From assembly GCA_023417815.1 (NCBI GenBank), contig JAEZEI010000047.1, forward strand, positions 1 to 64,000: 64,000 nt of DNA. The letters are read 5' to 3'. The notes below the pieces were generated by a model. The model saw only the letters and a list, made by a program, of their open reading frames with translations, was not told the DNA's origin and made no database searches. The stretch comes from Bacteroidota bacterium. GTDB lineage: Bacteria > Bacteroidota > Bacteroidia > Chitinophagales > Chitinophagaceae. Below, one piece after another: positions 15,891 through 24,846 of this stretch (its first letter is position 1; each line of letters opens with the position of its first letter). Made by a program: the position numbers and the translations under genes.

Positions 15891-18370
15891 TGCACGCTGT
15901 ACCATTTTCATTACTTTGTTCTGGAGCAGGCTATGAGCCTTATCGGCAACATGATGACCCTTTGGTAAAGTATCTTTTGACCGACAGCAGGAAATTACTT
16001 CATCCCGAATCCACCATTTTTTTTGCAATAAGCAGCGATCATAAGGATGCTAACCAGTTTATCCCCCGGCTTTATGATGAAGGCGTGAGGTGTTTTGTTT
16101 TTTCCGGAGAGATGAAACAGGATCTTCCGGAGGCAAATCTTTTAATGGTGGATGACGTGCTGGCAGCGCTTCAAAGAATTGTGGCTGCGCATCGTTCAAG
16201 ATTTGATATTCCTGTTGTAGGAATAACAGGAAGTAATGGAAAGACCATTGTGAAAGAATGGCTGTACCAGTTACTTCATACCAGGTATAATATCGTAAGA
16301 AGCCCAAAGAGCTTCAATTCACAAGTCGGTGTCCCTTTAAGCGTCTGGAATCTTAACCATACCCATGACATGGGGCTTTTTGAAGCTGGCATCAGTTCTG
16401 CCAGGGAAATGCAACCACTAGAAGAGATAATCAGGCCAACAATCGGAGTGCTCACCTTCATTGGAGAAGCCCATGCAGCGGGCTTTTCCTCGCGAGAAGA
16501 AAAGATCTCGGAGAAATTATTATTGTTCCGAAGAAGTAATATCCTGGTATATAATTCTGATGATGCAGAAGTGGAGGGCGCTGTATTAAAATTCAGGGAA
16601 CTTGTTAATCCGGCATTGCACCTTGTATCATGGGGAAATAGCGAAAGCAACAGCCTGAAGGTAAATGAGATCTCCAGGCAACCCAACCTGACAACTGTAA
16701 CCTGCAGTTGGAAATTGGAGCCACTGATCCTCCAGATTCCATTTACAGATATTGCATCGGTAAACAATGTACTTACCTGTGCAGCCCTCGCACTTCACCT
16801 TGGTGAAAGCAACGAAGGCATCATTCAAAAAGTTGCCCAGCTAAGACCTGTGCAGATGCGCCTGGAAATGAAGGATGGCATCAACCATTGTTCGATCATA
16901 AATGACAGTTATAGTTCAGACCTTAATTCCCTTTTTATCGCGCTGGATTTTTTGCAACAGCAGAAACAGCATCCAATCAAAACAATCATTCTCAGCGACA
17001 TTCTTCAGTCAGGCTTACCACCGGAAGAACTGTATAGTGCCGTTGCTGATGCGCTCATTAAAAGGAAAATAAATCGCTTCATAGGTATTGGGCCGGAATT
17101 AACAACTTTCCAGGAATTTTTTCAGCGAATTCCGGAACGAACCTTTTTTTTCGGGACCGAGGCATTTCTTTATTCGTTCAGTACTCTAAATTTCCGGGAG
17201 GAGACAATATTGCTGAAAGGAGCGCGTGTTTTCCATTTTGAAAGGATAAGCAGTCTTCTCGAACAAAAACGTCATGAAACCGTCCTGGAAATTAATCTGA
17301 ATGCTATTCGTAATAACCTGGGCGTTTACCGTAGTTTACTAAAGCCGGGGGTTAAACTTATGGCCATGGTAAAAGCAGCAGGTTATGGGAGCGGAAGCAG
17401 TGAAATTGGCAGTGTAATGGAACATTCCGGGGCCGATTATTTGACCGTTGCCTATACTGACGAAGGAGTGGAGCTCAGGCAAAAAGGAAGCCGGTTACCA
17501 ATAATGATAATGAATACGGAAGAGGCGGCTTTTGACACCTTGCTGGCTTATAACCTTGAACCGGAAATTTATTCCTTTAAACTGCTGAATTCCTTCATCT
17601 CGTTCCTTGAAGAACGGGAAGCGGAAGAATTTCCTATCCATATCAAACTGGACACCGGAATGCACAGGCTTGGGTTCACTGAAAATGAACTGGAAGAACT
17701 GGTGAGGCTTCTAAGATATAATAACCGGGTAAAAGTACAGTCGGTATTTTCTCATCTTGCAGGTAGTGATGACCCCGTCCATGATGATTTTACTTCCAGA
17801 CAATCAGAAATGTTTCTCCGGAGTACGAAAACGATTGCTTCAGGATTGGGGTATGATTTTTTAAAGCATTTATCCAACACCTCAGCCATTTTCAGGCATC
17901 CCCAACTTCAGCTTAATATGGTCAGGCTTGGAATAGGGTTATATGGATACGACAGTAACAGCGAGGTTCAGAAGCGTTTAAAAACCGTGGCATCTCTTAA
18001 AACGTCTGTGTCACAAATAAAGGAGATCGCTGCAGGAGAAAGTGTAGGTTATAGCAGAAAGGGTATTGTGACCCGGGATAGCAGGATCGCGACTGTGCGT
18101 ATAGGGTATGCAGATGGGTATCCCAGGATATTAAGTAATGGCAAAGGCCATATGCTTGTAAATGGCAGGCTTGCACCCGTGATCGGAAACATATGTATGG
18201 ATATGACCATGCTTGATGTGACCGATATCGAGGTAACTGAAGGAGATGAGGTCATCGTTTTTAACGAGGATCTAAAGGTTTCTGAAGTTGCAGAATGGGC
18301 ATCAACCATTCCATATGAGATCCTGACAGGAATTTCGGAGAGAGTTAAAAGGGTTTATTACGAGGAGTGA
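15890..18370 (+). CDS. MurF-alanine racemase fusion protein
   Basis: An 826-residue fusion, cytoplasmic. Residues about 1-455 are MurF-like (D-Ala-D-Ala-adding ligase of peptidoglycan synthesis) with P-loop TGSNGKT (K118). Residues about 460-826 are a fold-type III alanine racemase with PLP lysine K495 (MVKAAGYG) and catalytic tyrosine Y740 (IGYADGY). It could therefore supply D-Ala and use it. The MurF half departs from the usual motifs: EAGISSAREM instead of EMGANxxGEI, and NDSYSSDLNSL instead of DAYNANPSSM. A separate, fully canonical MurF is encoded at 34.3 kb, so the fused MurF half may be altered or inactive. Such fusions are widespread in Bacteroidota. Confidence 0.9.
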   Translation: MHAVPFSLLCSGAGYEPYRQHDDPLVKYLLTDSRKLLHPESTIFFAISSDHKDANQFIPRLYDEGVRCFVFSGEMKQDLPEANLLMVDDVLAALQRIVAAHRSRFDIPVVGITGSNGKTIVKEWLYQLLHTRYNIVRSPKSFNSQVGVPLSVWNLNHTHDMGLFEAGISSAREMQPLEEIIRPTIGVLTFIGEAHAAGFSSREEKISEKLLLFRRSNILVYNSDDAEVEGAVLKFRELVNPALHLVSWGNSESNSLKVNEISRQPNLTTVTCSWKLEPLILQIPFTDIASVNNVLTCAALALHLGESNEGIIQKVAQLRPVQMRLEMKDGINHCSIINDSYSSDLNSLFIALDFLQQQKQHPIKTIILSDILQSGLPPEELYSAVADALIKRKINRFIGIGPELTTFQEFFQRIPERTFFFGTEAFLYSFSTLNFREETILLKGARVFHFERISSLLEQKRHETVLEINLNAIRNNLGVYRSLLKPGVKLMAMVKAAGYGSGSSEIGSVMEHSGADYLTVAYTDEGVELRQKGSRLPIMIMNTEEAAFDTLLAYNLEPEIYSFKLLNSFISFLEEREAEEFPIHIKLDTGMHRLGFTENELEELVRLLRYNNRVKVQSVFSHLAGSDDPVHDDFTSRQSEMFLRSTKTIASGLGYDFLKHLSNTSAIFRHPQLQLNMVRLGIGLYGYDSNSEVQKRLKTVASLKTSVSQIKEIAAGESVGYSRKGIVTRDSRIATVRIGYADGYPRILSNGKGHMLVNGRLAPVIGNICMDMTMLDVTDIEVTEGDEVIVFNEDLKVSEVAEWASTIPYEILTGISERVKRVYYEE

Positions 18371-18406
18371 TTCTATCTTTATGTTTTGCGCGTTTAAGAT
18401 AATCTG

Positions 18407-19099
18407 ATGAAAAGATCCACACTTATTGGAATTGTATTGTTGCTGCTGGTAATTGACCAGGCCCTTAAGATATATATTAAGACCACATACCATCTTGGTA
18501 GTTCAACCCAGGTGTTTGGAGAATGGTTCCAGCTATATTTTGTTGAAAATCCGGGAATGGCCTACGGCTGGAAATTTGGAGGGGAGTGGGGCAAAGTGGC
18601 CCTGACAGTATTCAGATTGGTTGCGGTAGGTTTTGGTACATGGTATCTTGGCAAGATCACCAGGGAAAAGGATCATCATCCTGGATTTGTTTTTTGTGCA
18701 GGACTGATCTATGCCGGAGCTGTTGGGAATCTTATCGATTCATGTTTTTACGGGATGATCTTCGACAAGGGGATGCTTTACAATGCAACATTGAATGACT
18801 ACGTAGGTTATGAAGGCTTGGCGGCCTTCAGTGCAAATGGTTATTCTTCCTTTCTCCATGGAAATGTTGTTGATATGCTTTACTTCCCTGTAATCAGGGG
18901 AGTCTTCCCGGACTGGTTCCCGGTTTGGGGAGGTGAGAGTTTTGAATTTTTCAGGCCAATTTTCAATATTGCTGATGCTTGTATCAGCGGAGGTGTAATA
19001 GCCATCCTGGTATTCCAAAAGCGTTTTTTCAGAAAGAAAGGTCTGCATCCACATGATCAACCGGGTTCCGTTCCAGGCCAGGCCTCAAACCTTTCATAA
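18407..19099 (+). CDS. lspA: Lipoprotein signal peptidase (SPase II)
   Basis: A 230-residue membrane protease that cuts lipoprotein signal peptides before the lipidated Cys. The two catalytic aspartates are D111 in VGNLIDSCFYG and D190 in FNIADACIS. It is longer than proteobacterial LspA (about 165) because of an insert between the two catalytic motifs, a form usual in Bacteroidota. It is last in the gldF-gldG-terC-murF/alr run, 36 bp after the fusion gene. Its products matter for the many lipoproteins here, including GldJ. Confidence 0.92.
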   Translation: MKRSTLIGIVLLLLVIDQALKIYIKTTYHLGSSTQVFGEWFQLYFVENPGMAYGWKFGGEWGKVALTVFRLVAVGFGTWYLGKITREKDHHPGFVFCAGLIYAGAVGNLIDSCFYGMIFDKGMLYNATLNDYVGYEGLAAFSANGYSSFLHGNVVDMLYFPVIRGVFPDWFPVWGGESFEFFRPIFNIADACISGGVIAILVFQKRFFRKKGLHPHDQPGSVPGQASNLS

Positions 19100-19132
19100 T
19101 TTCTATATCTTTAAAGGCTCAAATTCTTATCA

Positions 19133-20767
19133 ATGAAATATATCCTTACGCTTCTCGCTGGAATCATCTTAATTGCTTCATGCCAAAAGGAATTCAGTTT
19201 TGAAGGTGGCGCAGAATCTGAAGGGCTGTTACAAGCTGATGTTTTCGGGAACTGCTTCCCGGTTGATCTATTCGGGATCTATAAGGAGGATTCTGCAATG
19301 GGATCAGGCAATTATGTAGAAGTGGAAGTGATTGTTAACACAGGGGGAACCTACAATATTTCCACTGATACCGTTAACGGTGTAAGTTTCCGATCTGTTG
19401 GGATGTTCGGCGCACCTGGCAACCAGGTTTTGAGACTGTCTGCTACAGGTACCCCGGTTTCAGACGGCTCTTATCCCTATACGATCAGGTATGGAAACAG
19501 CACCTGCACCTTCAATGTGGAATTTGTTGATCAGTCTATCGGTTTCGCAGATTTTACCCTGGCTGGTGATCCGGCAGAATGTACGGGCGCAGTGGTGGAT
19601 GGAGATTATACTGCGGGTGTGCCGCTTACTTCTAACAGCGTAACTGTTTCAGTTAATGTGCTGACTCCGGGACTCTATAATATCTCCACTGCACAGGTGA
19701 ACGGGGTTACGTTTAGTGCCTCGGGCATCTTCACAAATACCGGTGTGCAATCAGTCGTACTTTCAGGTTCGGGTACTCCAACTACCCCTGGCGTGGTAAC
19801 CTACAATGCAGGTAATGCAGCATCGACATGCACTTTTGTGGTAACGGTTGAACTACCTGCCGGGGGTGATGCAGCATTTACTTTAGAGGGGAATCCCGGT
19901 TCTTGTTCAGGGGCTACTGTTTCCGGAGTGTACACTCCTGCTACTCCACTGAACAGTACGAATATTGTTTCTATCCAGGTTAACGTAACGGCAATCGGAA
20001 ATTATAATATTTCCACCGGCGTGGTGAATGGTTATTCATTCAGTGGCATTGGATCTTTCAACTCGCTGGGAATTCAGAGCATTACGCTGAACGGAAGCGG
20101 TGTTCCGGCTGCAGCTGGAACTGATAATTTTACAGTAAGTGGTGGTGGCACCTCCTGCACATTCAGTGTGAATGTTACAGCTACTGCTCCTCCGCAAGAT
20201 TATATCCCTCAAACTTCCCTTTCCAACTGGACATATCATCTTGAAGGTGGTGCTCCAGAAGATTCAATTCATGTAAGGATCTTACCAACAAACATTTCCC
20301 TGGCAGGACAATCTTACAGGATCTTTGAAAATGTTTTAGATGGAGATCCGCAGGATTCTGTCTTCTATAGAAAGGATGGAGGAAAATATTATTACCTGTT
20401 CAGGAATGATATAGGTATGGACAATGATTATAGTGTGGATGGTCTTGTGCTTGATTCAAACCTTAATGTGAATGCTTCCTGGTCAATTAACCTTGGAAAT
20501 AATTCAGTTGGCGGAACTCCACTTACCCATAAGATCACGGCAACTATAATGGAGAAGGGAGTAACTGCAACTGTTGCCGGGAACACCTACAATAATATTA
20601 TTAAGGTGCGTTACCGGTACAGTTACAATATTGGCACCGGTGATACAGACTGGTTCGAAGAAGTGATCTGGTATGCAAAAGGATACGGACCGGTTGTTTA
20701 CCTGTACAGTGATGTGCCAACAACCACCACTGACAGGGTAAACGCTACTAGGGTACAGATCTTTTAG
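19133..20767 (+). CDS. Lipoprotein with three two-cysteine beta repeats
   Basis: A 544-residue protein with a lipobox at Cys17 (IILIASCQKE). Residues about 37-350 hold three repeats of about 108 residues. Each opens with a Cys (C41, C150, C258), contains YNIST-x-VNGxxF and a G-rich SGTP-like turn, and closes with CTF (C125, C233, C342). Cys spacing is 84, 83 and 84, which strongly suggests one disulfide per repeat and an Ig-like beta fold. Residues about 355-544 form a different C-terminal domain without repeats. It is probably an outer-membrane surface lipoprotein of adhesive or structural kind; no named family recognised. Confidence 0.75.
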   Translation: MKYILTLLAGIILIASCQKEFSFEGGAESEGLLQADVFGNCFPVDLFGIYKEDSAMGSGNYVEVEVIVNTGGTYNISTDTVNGVSFRSVGMFGAPGNQVLRLSATGTPVSDGSYPYTIRYGNSTCTFNVEFVDQSIGFADFTLAGDPAECTGAVVDGDYTAGVPLTSNSVTVSVNVLTPGLYNISTAQVNGVTFSASGIFTNTGVQSVVLSGSGTPTTPGVVTYNAGNAASTCTFVVTVELPAGGDAAFTLEGNPGSCSGATVSGVYTPATPLNSTNIVSIQVNVTAIGNYNISTGVVNGYSFSGIGSFNSLGIQSITLNGSGVPAAAGTDNFTVSGGGTSCTFSVNVTATAPPQDYIPQTSLSNWTYHLEGGAPEDSIHVRILPTNISLAGQSYRIFENVLDGDPQDSVFYRKDGGKYYYLFRNDIGMDNDYSVDGLVLDSNLNVNASWSINLGNNSVGGTPLTHKITATIMEKGVTATVAGNTYNNIIKVRYRYSYNIGTGDTDWFEEVIWYAKGYGPVVYLYSDVPTTTTDRVNATRVQIF

Positions 20768-20768
20768 A

Positions 20769-23027
20769 TCATCTCCTTATAAGTTTTCTTCGTACTACCT
20801 GCCTGTTCACTTCTACTGTGATCAGGTAAACACCCTGTGGCAATGTTTGCAATTCAAGATCAGTGTCATTTGAACCTTTTCTCAGGAATTTCTTCCATTG
20901 CTGTATCTGTTTGCCATCAGTGTTCAAAAGTCTTATTGAAGCCTGGCCATCAATAGGTGAAATGATACGTCCCTGGATACGCCCGGTGAATGGGTTTTCC
21001 AATCGTGAAATATCAAGTTCTAACTTCTTGCTTATCGGAATGATATTACTGTACTTATACAGGCCTTCATTATTATACATTTTGATACGGTAATAACGCA
21101 GCCCATTATGGATCTCCGGATCTGTATAAGTGTATTGAGCATTTGCGATCCTGGACGAAGGTATGGAGGATAATGGAAGGAAAGTTGCACCATCTTCACT
21201 TCTCTCCACATCATAATAACTAATGCTTTCATCCTGGGTTGTTTGCCAGGAAAGGAAAGTATGCTCGTCACGCAATCTTCCCTGGAATTGGATGATGTCT
21301 GCAGCCAACACAGTTCCGCAATCAATTACCCTAATCATTGTTGAGCTCTGGTCATTATAAGCACAGGTTGCGCTGTTCAGGTTTGTAGCGGTAGTGGCTA
21401 CAATAACTCTGTAGTATGTTCCGCTATCTGCAGGGGTTGCCATAAATGGTGGTAATGCCGTTACATATTCCCACTGACCATTTACAAGGGTTGGCGTTCC
21501 TACGCCGCTTGTACCGGGTCCTGTCATATCATTCCACACCGTTCCGCCAACATTACTCTTTTGCCATTTATAGTGAACATAGTTGTTATAAACAGAGCGT
21601 ATGGTATCCCTTAAGTAAACAACGAATGGATTTGCGGCACAACCCAGGACAAACGGGTTATAATTCATATGTAGGCTTGGACCACAGTGTGCAACTGTTA
21701 TATCATCGATGGCCCAGTCGTTACCTCCTCCTCCAGGGCTATTATTCCTGATAGCGAATTGAGCAAATGTTTGAGCAGGTCCTGTCCGGAATGTAAAGCC
21801 ATATTTTTTCCAGGGGACTGACCTGTCGTACCGGATATCACCTGTAGTATAATACGCCAGACCATCCACCTCAAAACTCAGGTTTGGTCGTACACCTGAA
21901 GAATCATTTCCGGGATATGGAATGAAACCCACCGAAGAAGATCCACGTCCGTTACTGTCGCAACTGCAACGAGGACAAACATTCCTGATCCACGCACTAA
22001 ATTCGTAATAGGTATTGGGGCAAAGATTATTGAGTGTTTCCTGGTAGGCAATGTTTGTATTATAGCTTGCATTTACCAGTACGAAGTATCCTCCTCTCTG
22101 CCCGGGGGTTACAGGGGCATTCCCTGCTGAAGGATTTGTAGCGCCGGTATGGTCGCCCGCAATATCCCAGAAACCAAATACCCTTCTCAATGCCGGAGAT
22201 TCAGGCATGGTGGAGTTTGGGTTAGTAGAACCGTTAGCGCTACTGTTATTGATTATAGCGTAATTATAATCCTGCGGCTGACCGGTTGATATGTTCTGCT
22301 TTATATAGGTTGTTCCGAAAAGCAATGCAGCAGCCCTGTTCTGTGTTGTGCCCTCGCCAAAAGTTCCATTATTATCTGAGGTTGCGCTTACTGCAGCACC
22401 ATTCTGGCAGAATCCGATATTATCAAACAGGTGTAATCGTGATGGAGAGAAAACGTGATTCGTCCAACCATTCATAGGAACCACCATTTTGTATCGAACA
22501 CTACCACCGGTAAAAGTAAGCGTACTGCCATAGGTGAGGGTAGGGGATATCCTGACCCTGTAAACAGCCATCATAATGGCGCTGGTATTGAAAAAACTTG
22601 GTTTACTGCTGTCTGACCTGATCCTGCCTCCTCTAACGCCATTGGCATATCGGCCCAGGTTGATGGTAATGTTGTTCCCTACCTTGGAGCCTGCATCTGA
22701 ATCCACATTCTCACTGAAAGGTCCCTTATAAGTAAGTCCCTGGTTTGTGGCAACACGCATAGATCCGTTGATATAAACGGCTCCTGCAGGTATCACGTCG
22801 AACACCTGCACACTGTCGATAGTGGTTTGGGTCCCCTGTCGAATGACTGCTATAGTCACCCGCACCTCAATAGTATCACCGGGGTTAAATGTGCCTCCTG
22901 AATTGAGCTTACTGATGTTGGCGAAACTCTTCCCCACATCTACCCTGTTCGCACCTTGTCCAAACAGGTTGTGGCTAAGGAAGCAGATAAACGACAATAA
23001 AATGATACCATGTATACCTTTTTTCAT
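20769..23027 (-). CDS. Secreted protein with type IX secretion sorting domain
   Basis: A 752-residue protein with a signal peptide (MKKGIHGIILLSFICFLSHNLFGQ). Residues about 30-200 resemble the conserved-repeat (DUF11-like) beta domain with DVIPAGAVYINGS. Residues about 260-480 contain a large beta-sandwich-like region with clustered cysteines (CPRCSCDSNG). The C-terminal about 80 residues (LENPFTGRIQGRI to GVYLITVEVNRQVVRRKLIRR) match the T9SS type A sorting domain pattern, ending in basic residues. It should be exported by the type IX system, whose PorV is encoded at 37.6 kb. The stop codons of this gene and the repeat lipoprotein are one base apart, tail to tail. Confidence 0.75.
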   Translation of the reverse strand: MKKGIHGIILLSFICFLSHNLFGQGANRVDVGKSFANISKLNSGGTFNPGDTIEVRVTIAVIRQGTQTTIDSVQVFDVIPAGAVYINGSMRVATNQGLTYKGPFSENVDSDAGSKVGNNITINLGRYANGVRGGRIRSDSSKPSFFNTSAIMMAVYRVRISPTLTYGSTLTFTGGSVRYKMVVPMNGWTNHVFSPSRLHLFDNIGFCQNGAAVSATSDNNGTFGEGTTQNRAAALLFGTTYIKQNISTGQPQDYNYAIINNSSANGSTNPNSTMPESPALRRVFGFWDIAGDHTGATNPSAGNAPVTPGQRGGYFVLVNASYNTNIAYQETLNNLCPNTYYEFSAWIRNVCPRCSCDSNGRGSSSVGFIPYPGNDSSGVRPNLSFEVDGLAYYTTGDIRYDRSVPWKKYGFTFRTGPAQTFAQFAIRNNSPGGGGNDWAIDDITVAHCGPSLHMNYNPFVLGCAANPFVVYLRDTIRSVYNNYVHYKWQKSNVGGTVWNDMTGPGTSGVGTPTLVNGQWEYVTALPPFMATPADSGTYYRVIVATTATNLNSATCAYNDQSSTMIRVIDCGTVLAADIIQFQGRLRDEHTFLSWQTTQDESISYYDVERSEDGATFLPLSSIPSSRIANAQYTYTDPEIHNGLRYYRIKMYNNEGLYKYSNIIPISKKLELDISRLENPFTGRIQGRIISPIDGQASIRLLNTDGKQIQQWKKFLRKGSNDTDLELQTLPQGVYLITVEVNRQVVRRKLIRR

Positions 23028-23139
23028 AGGCTGGTTTTAGGTACATGGACTGTTGGATAACTTAGTAACGATATATTATTGGAATTATTACATACTGAAC
23101 CGGGAATTCCGCCGTTATTATTCCAGCTAACCATCTTTT

Positions 23140-24846
23140 ATGCGCATAATTATCATATTAAGTTTGTGTTATGCTCCCATTATGGTATGGGCGCAGGGAG
23201 AAAGTTTTTCTCCCAAACGTATTGTGAATGCGAACACTGTGGCCGGTAGACTACGCCACCCCTTTGCAATGGTAATGGGACCCGATGATTCTCTTTGGAT
23301 TACCGAAAGAAGAGGCTATGTGGTTAGGATGAACCGATTTAATGGAGGTAAGACAGAATTGCTCAATATAAGGAACCAGGTAAGGTTCACAACCTCTTTT
23401 GGCGGAATAAAGCAGGATGGTATGTTTGGCATTGCCCTTCATCCTGAACTTCATACCCCGGGCAAGAACTTTGTTTATACTGCATATACATACGACTCTT
23501 CTGGCCATCGCAGGGTGCGGATTGTAAGATTCACCTATAACCGGTCTGTTCCATCACTGAGTAATGAAGTAATTCTTGTGAATGGCATACATGGAAGTGA
23601 TGATCATAACGGAGGCAGGCTTATTATTATCAATGCCGGAACAGAAACATCACCTGATTATAAATTACTTTATTCCTGTGGAGATCGTGGTGCAAACCAG
23701 TTCGCCAATGCATGTGATTCGCTGGAAAGCCAGTATATTCCGACTTCGGCCCAAATTGCCGCGGGAAATAAGCGTAGATACAATGGTAAGATCCTGAGAA
23801 TAAATCTTGATGGATCAATTCCGTCAGATAATCCAGATTTCGGGGGAATAGGCAGGTCGCATGTATGGAGCATCGGGCACCGCAACCCTCAGGGCATCGC
23901 CGTGCAGAAGGGTGCAGGAAATGTAATTGTTCCCAATGGGATCATTTATTCATCTGAACAGGGACCGGCAACTAATGATGAAGTGAATATAATTACTGGT
24001 GGTAGAAATTATGGCTGGCCGAGGATCGCAGGCAAAAAGGATAATAACTGGTACCGGTATTACCAATGGTCGAACAATGGTGGTTGTTCATCCTACCCTG
24101 GTGAATGTTCAAATAACCAAACAAGTTCAGGACTAACAGAAAATTCATTTAATTCACCAATCTATACCGACCCGGTTTTCGACCTTTATCCAGGAACTCC
24201 TCCGGGAGGAGCTGGTTGTAACTGGCTGACGAATCCAACCCTGGCACCCTCATCAATTGCGCATTATCCTTTCAGGAACAGGATCCCGGGATGGCATAAT
24301 TCTCTCCTGATCAGCACCCTAAAATCAAGCGCGGTTTACCGGCTTCGAATGAGTGAAGATGGTATTAAACCAATAGGGGTTGATTCAGTGATCCAGTATT
24401 TTAAAGAACCCTCCCTGAACCGTTACCGGGATATAGTGATTGCTAATGATGGGATCACATTCTATCTGCTTACCGATAGTGTCGGTGCTACATCAGGCCC
24501 TTCTTCGGGAATGGATGGCGGTATCACTAACCGCGGTGCCGTTATTGAATATATATATACCGGCACAGTTCTTTCCATTCCGGGAACCCAGGATTCAACA
24601 GAGGAAGCAATAACACGGATATATCCCAACCCTGCATCTTCTGTTCTTAATGTGGAATTGCAGGGGATATCCTCTCCGGTTAAATGTGAATTGGTATCCA
24701 TGACCGGACAAATAGTGTATACCAGGAAGTTCAGAAGGGATGTTTTCCAACTTCCGGTAGAAAGTTTACCAGCAGGGTTATACATGCTGAGGATCTATAA
24801 TAACAGGGACATTCTGCGTAATCAGCAGAAGGTAGTTCTGCAATGA
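23140..24846 (+). CDS. PQQ-type glucose/sorbosone dehydrogenase-like protein, T9SS cargo
   Basis: A 568-residue secreted protein: signal peptide (to VWAQG), then a six-bladed propeller of the soluble glucose dehydrogenase/sorbosone dehydrogenase family (about 25-480). It has the general-base His in GSDDHNGGRL (H156), and MFGIALHPE and WSIGHRNPQGIAV are hallmark segments. Residues about 490-568 form a T9SS sorting domain (IYPNPASSVLNVELQG to GLYMLRIYNNRD). It probably oxidises a sugar aldose at the cell surface with PQQ; substrate unproven. It is divergent from the other T9SS cargo gene by 112 bp. Confidence 0.82.
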   Translation: MRIIIILSLCYAPIMVWAQGESFSPKRIVNANTVAGRLRHPFAMVMGPDDSLWITERRGYVVRMNRFNGGKTELLNIRNQVRFTTSFGGIKQDGMFGIALHPELHTPGKNFVYTAYTYDSSGHRRVRIVRFTYNRSVPSLSNEVILVNGIHGSDDHNGGRLIIINAGTETSPDYKLLYSCGDRGANQFANACDSLESQYIPTSAQIAAGNKRRYNGKILRINLDGSIPSDNPDFGGIGRSHVWSIGHRNPQGIAVQKGAGNVIVPNGIIYSSEQGPATNDEVNIITGGRNYGWPRIAGKKDNNWYRYYQWSNNGGCSSYPGECSNNQTSSGLTENSFNSPIYTDPVFDLYPGTPPGGAGCNWLTNPTLAPSSIAHYPFRNRIPGWHNSLLISTLKSSAVYRLRMSEDGIKPIGVDSVIQYFKEPSLNRYRDIVIANDGITFYLLTDSVGATSGPSSGMDGGITNRGAVIEYIYTGTVLSIPGTQDSTEEAITRIYPNPASSVLNVELQGISSPVKCELVSMTGQIVYTRKFRRDVFQLPVESLPAGLYMLRIYNNRDILRNQQKVVLQ

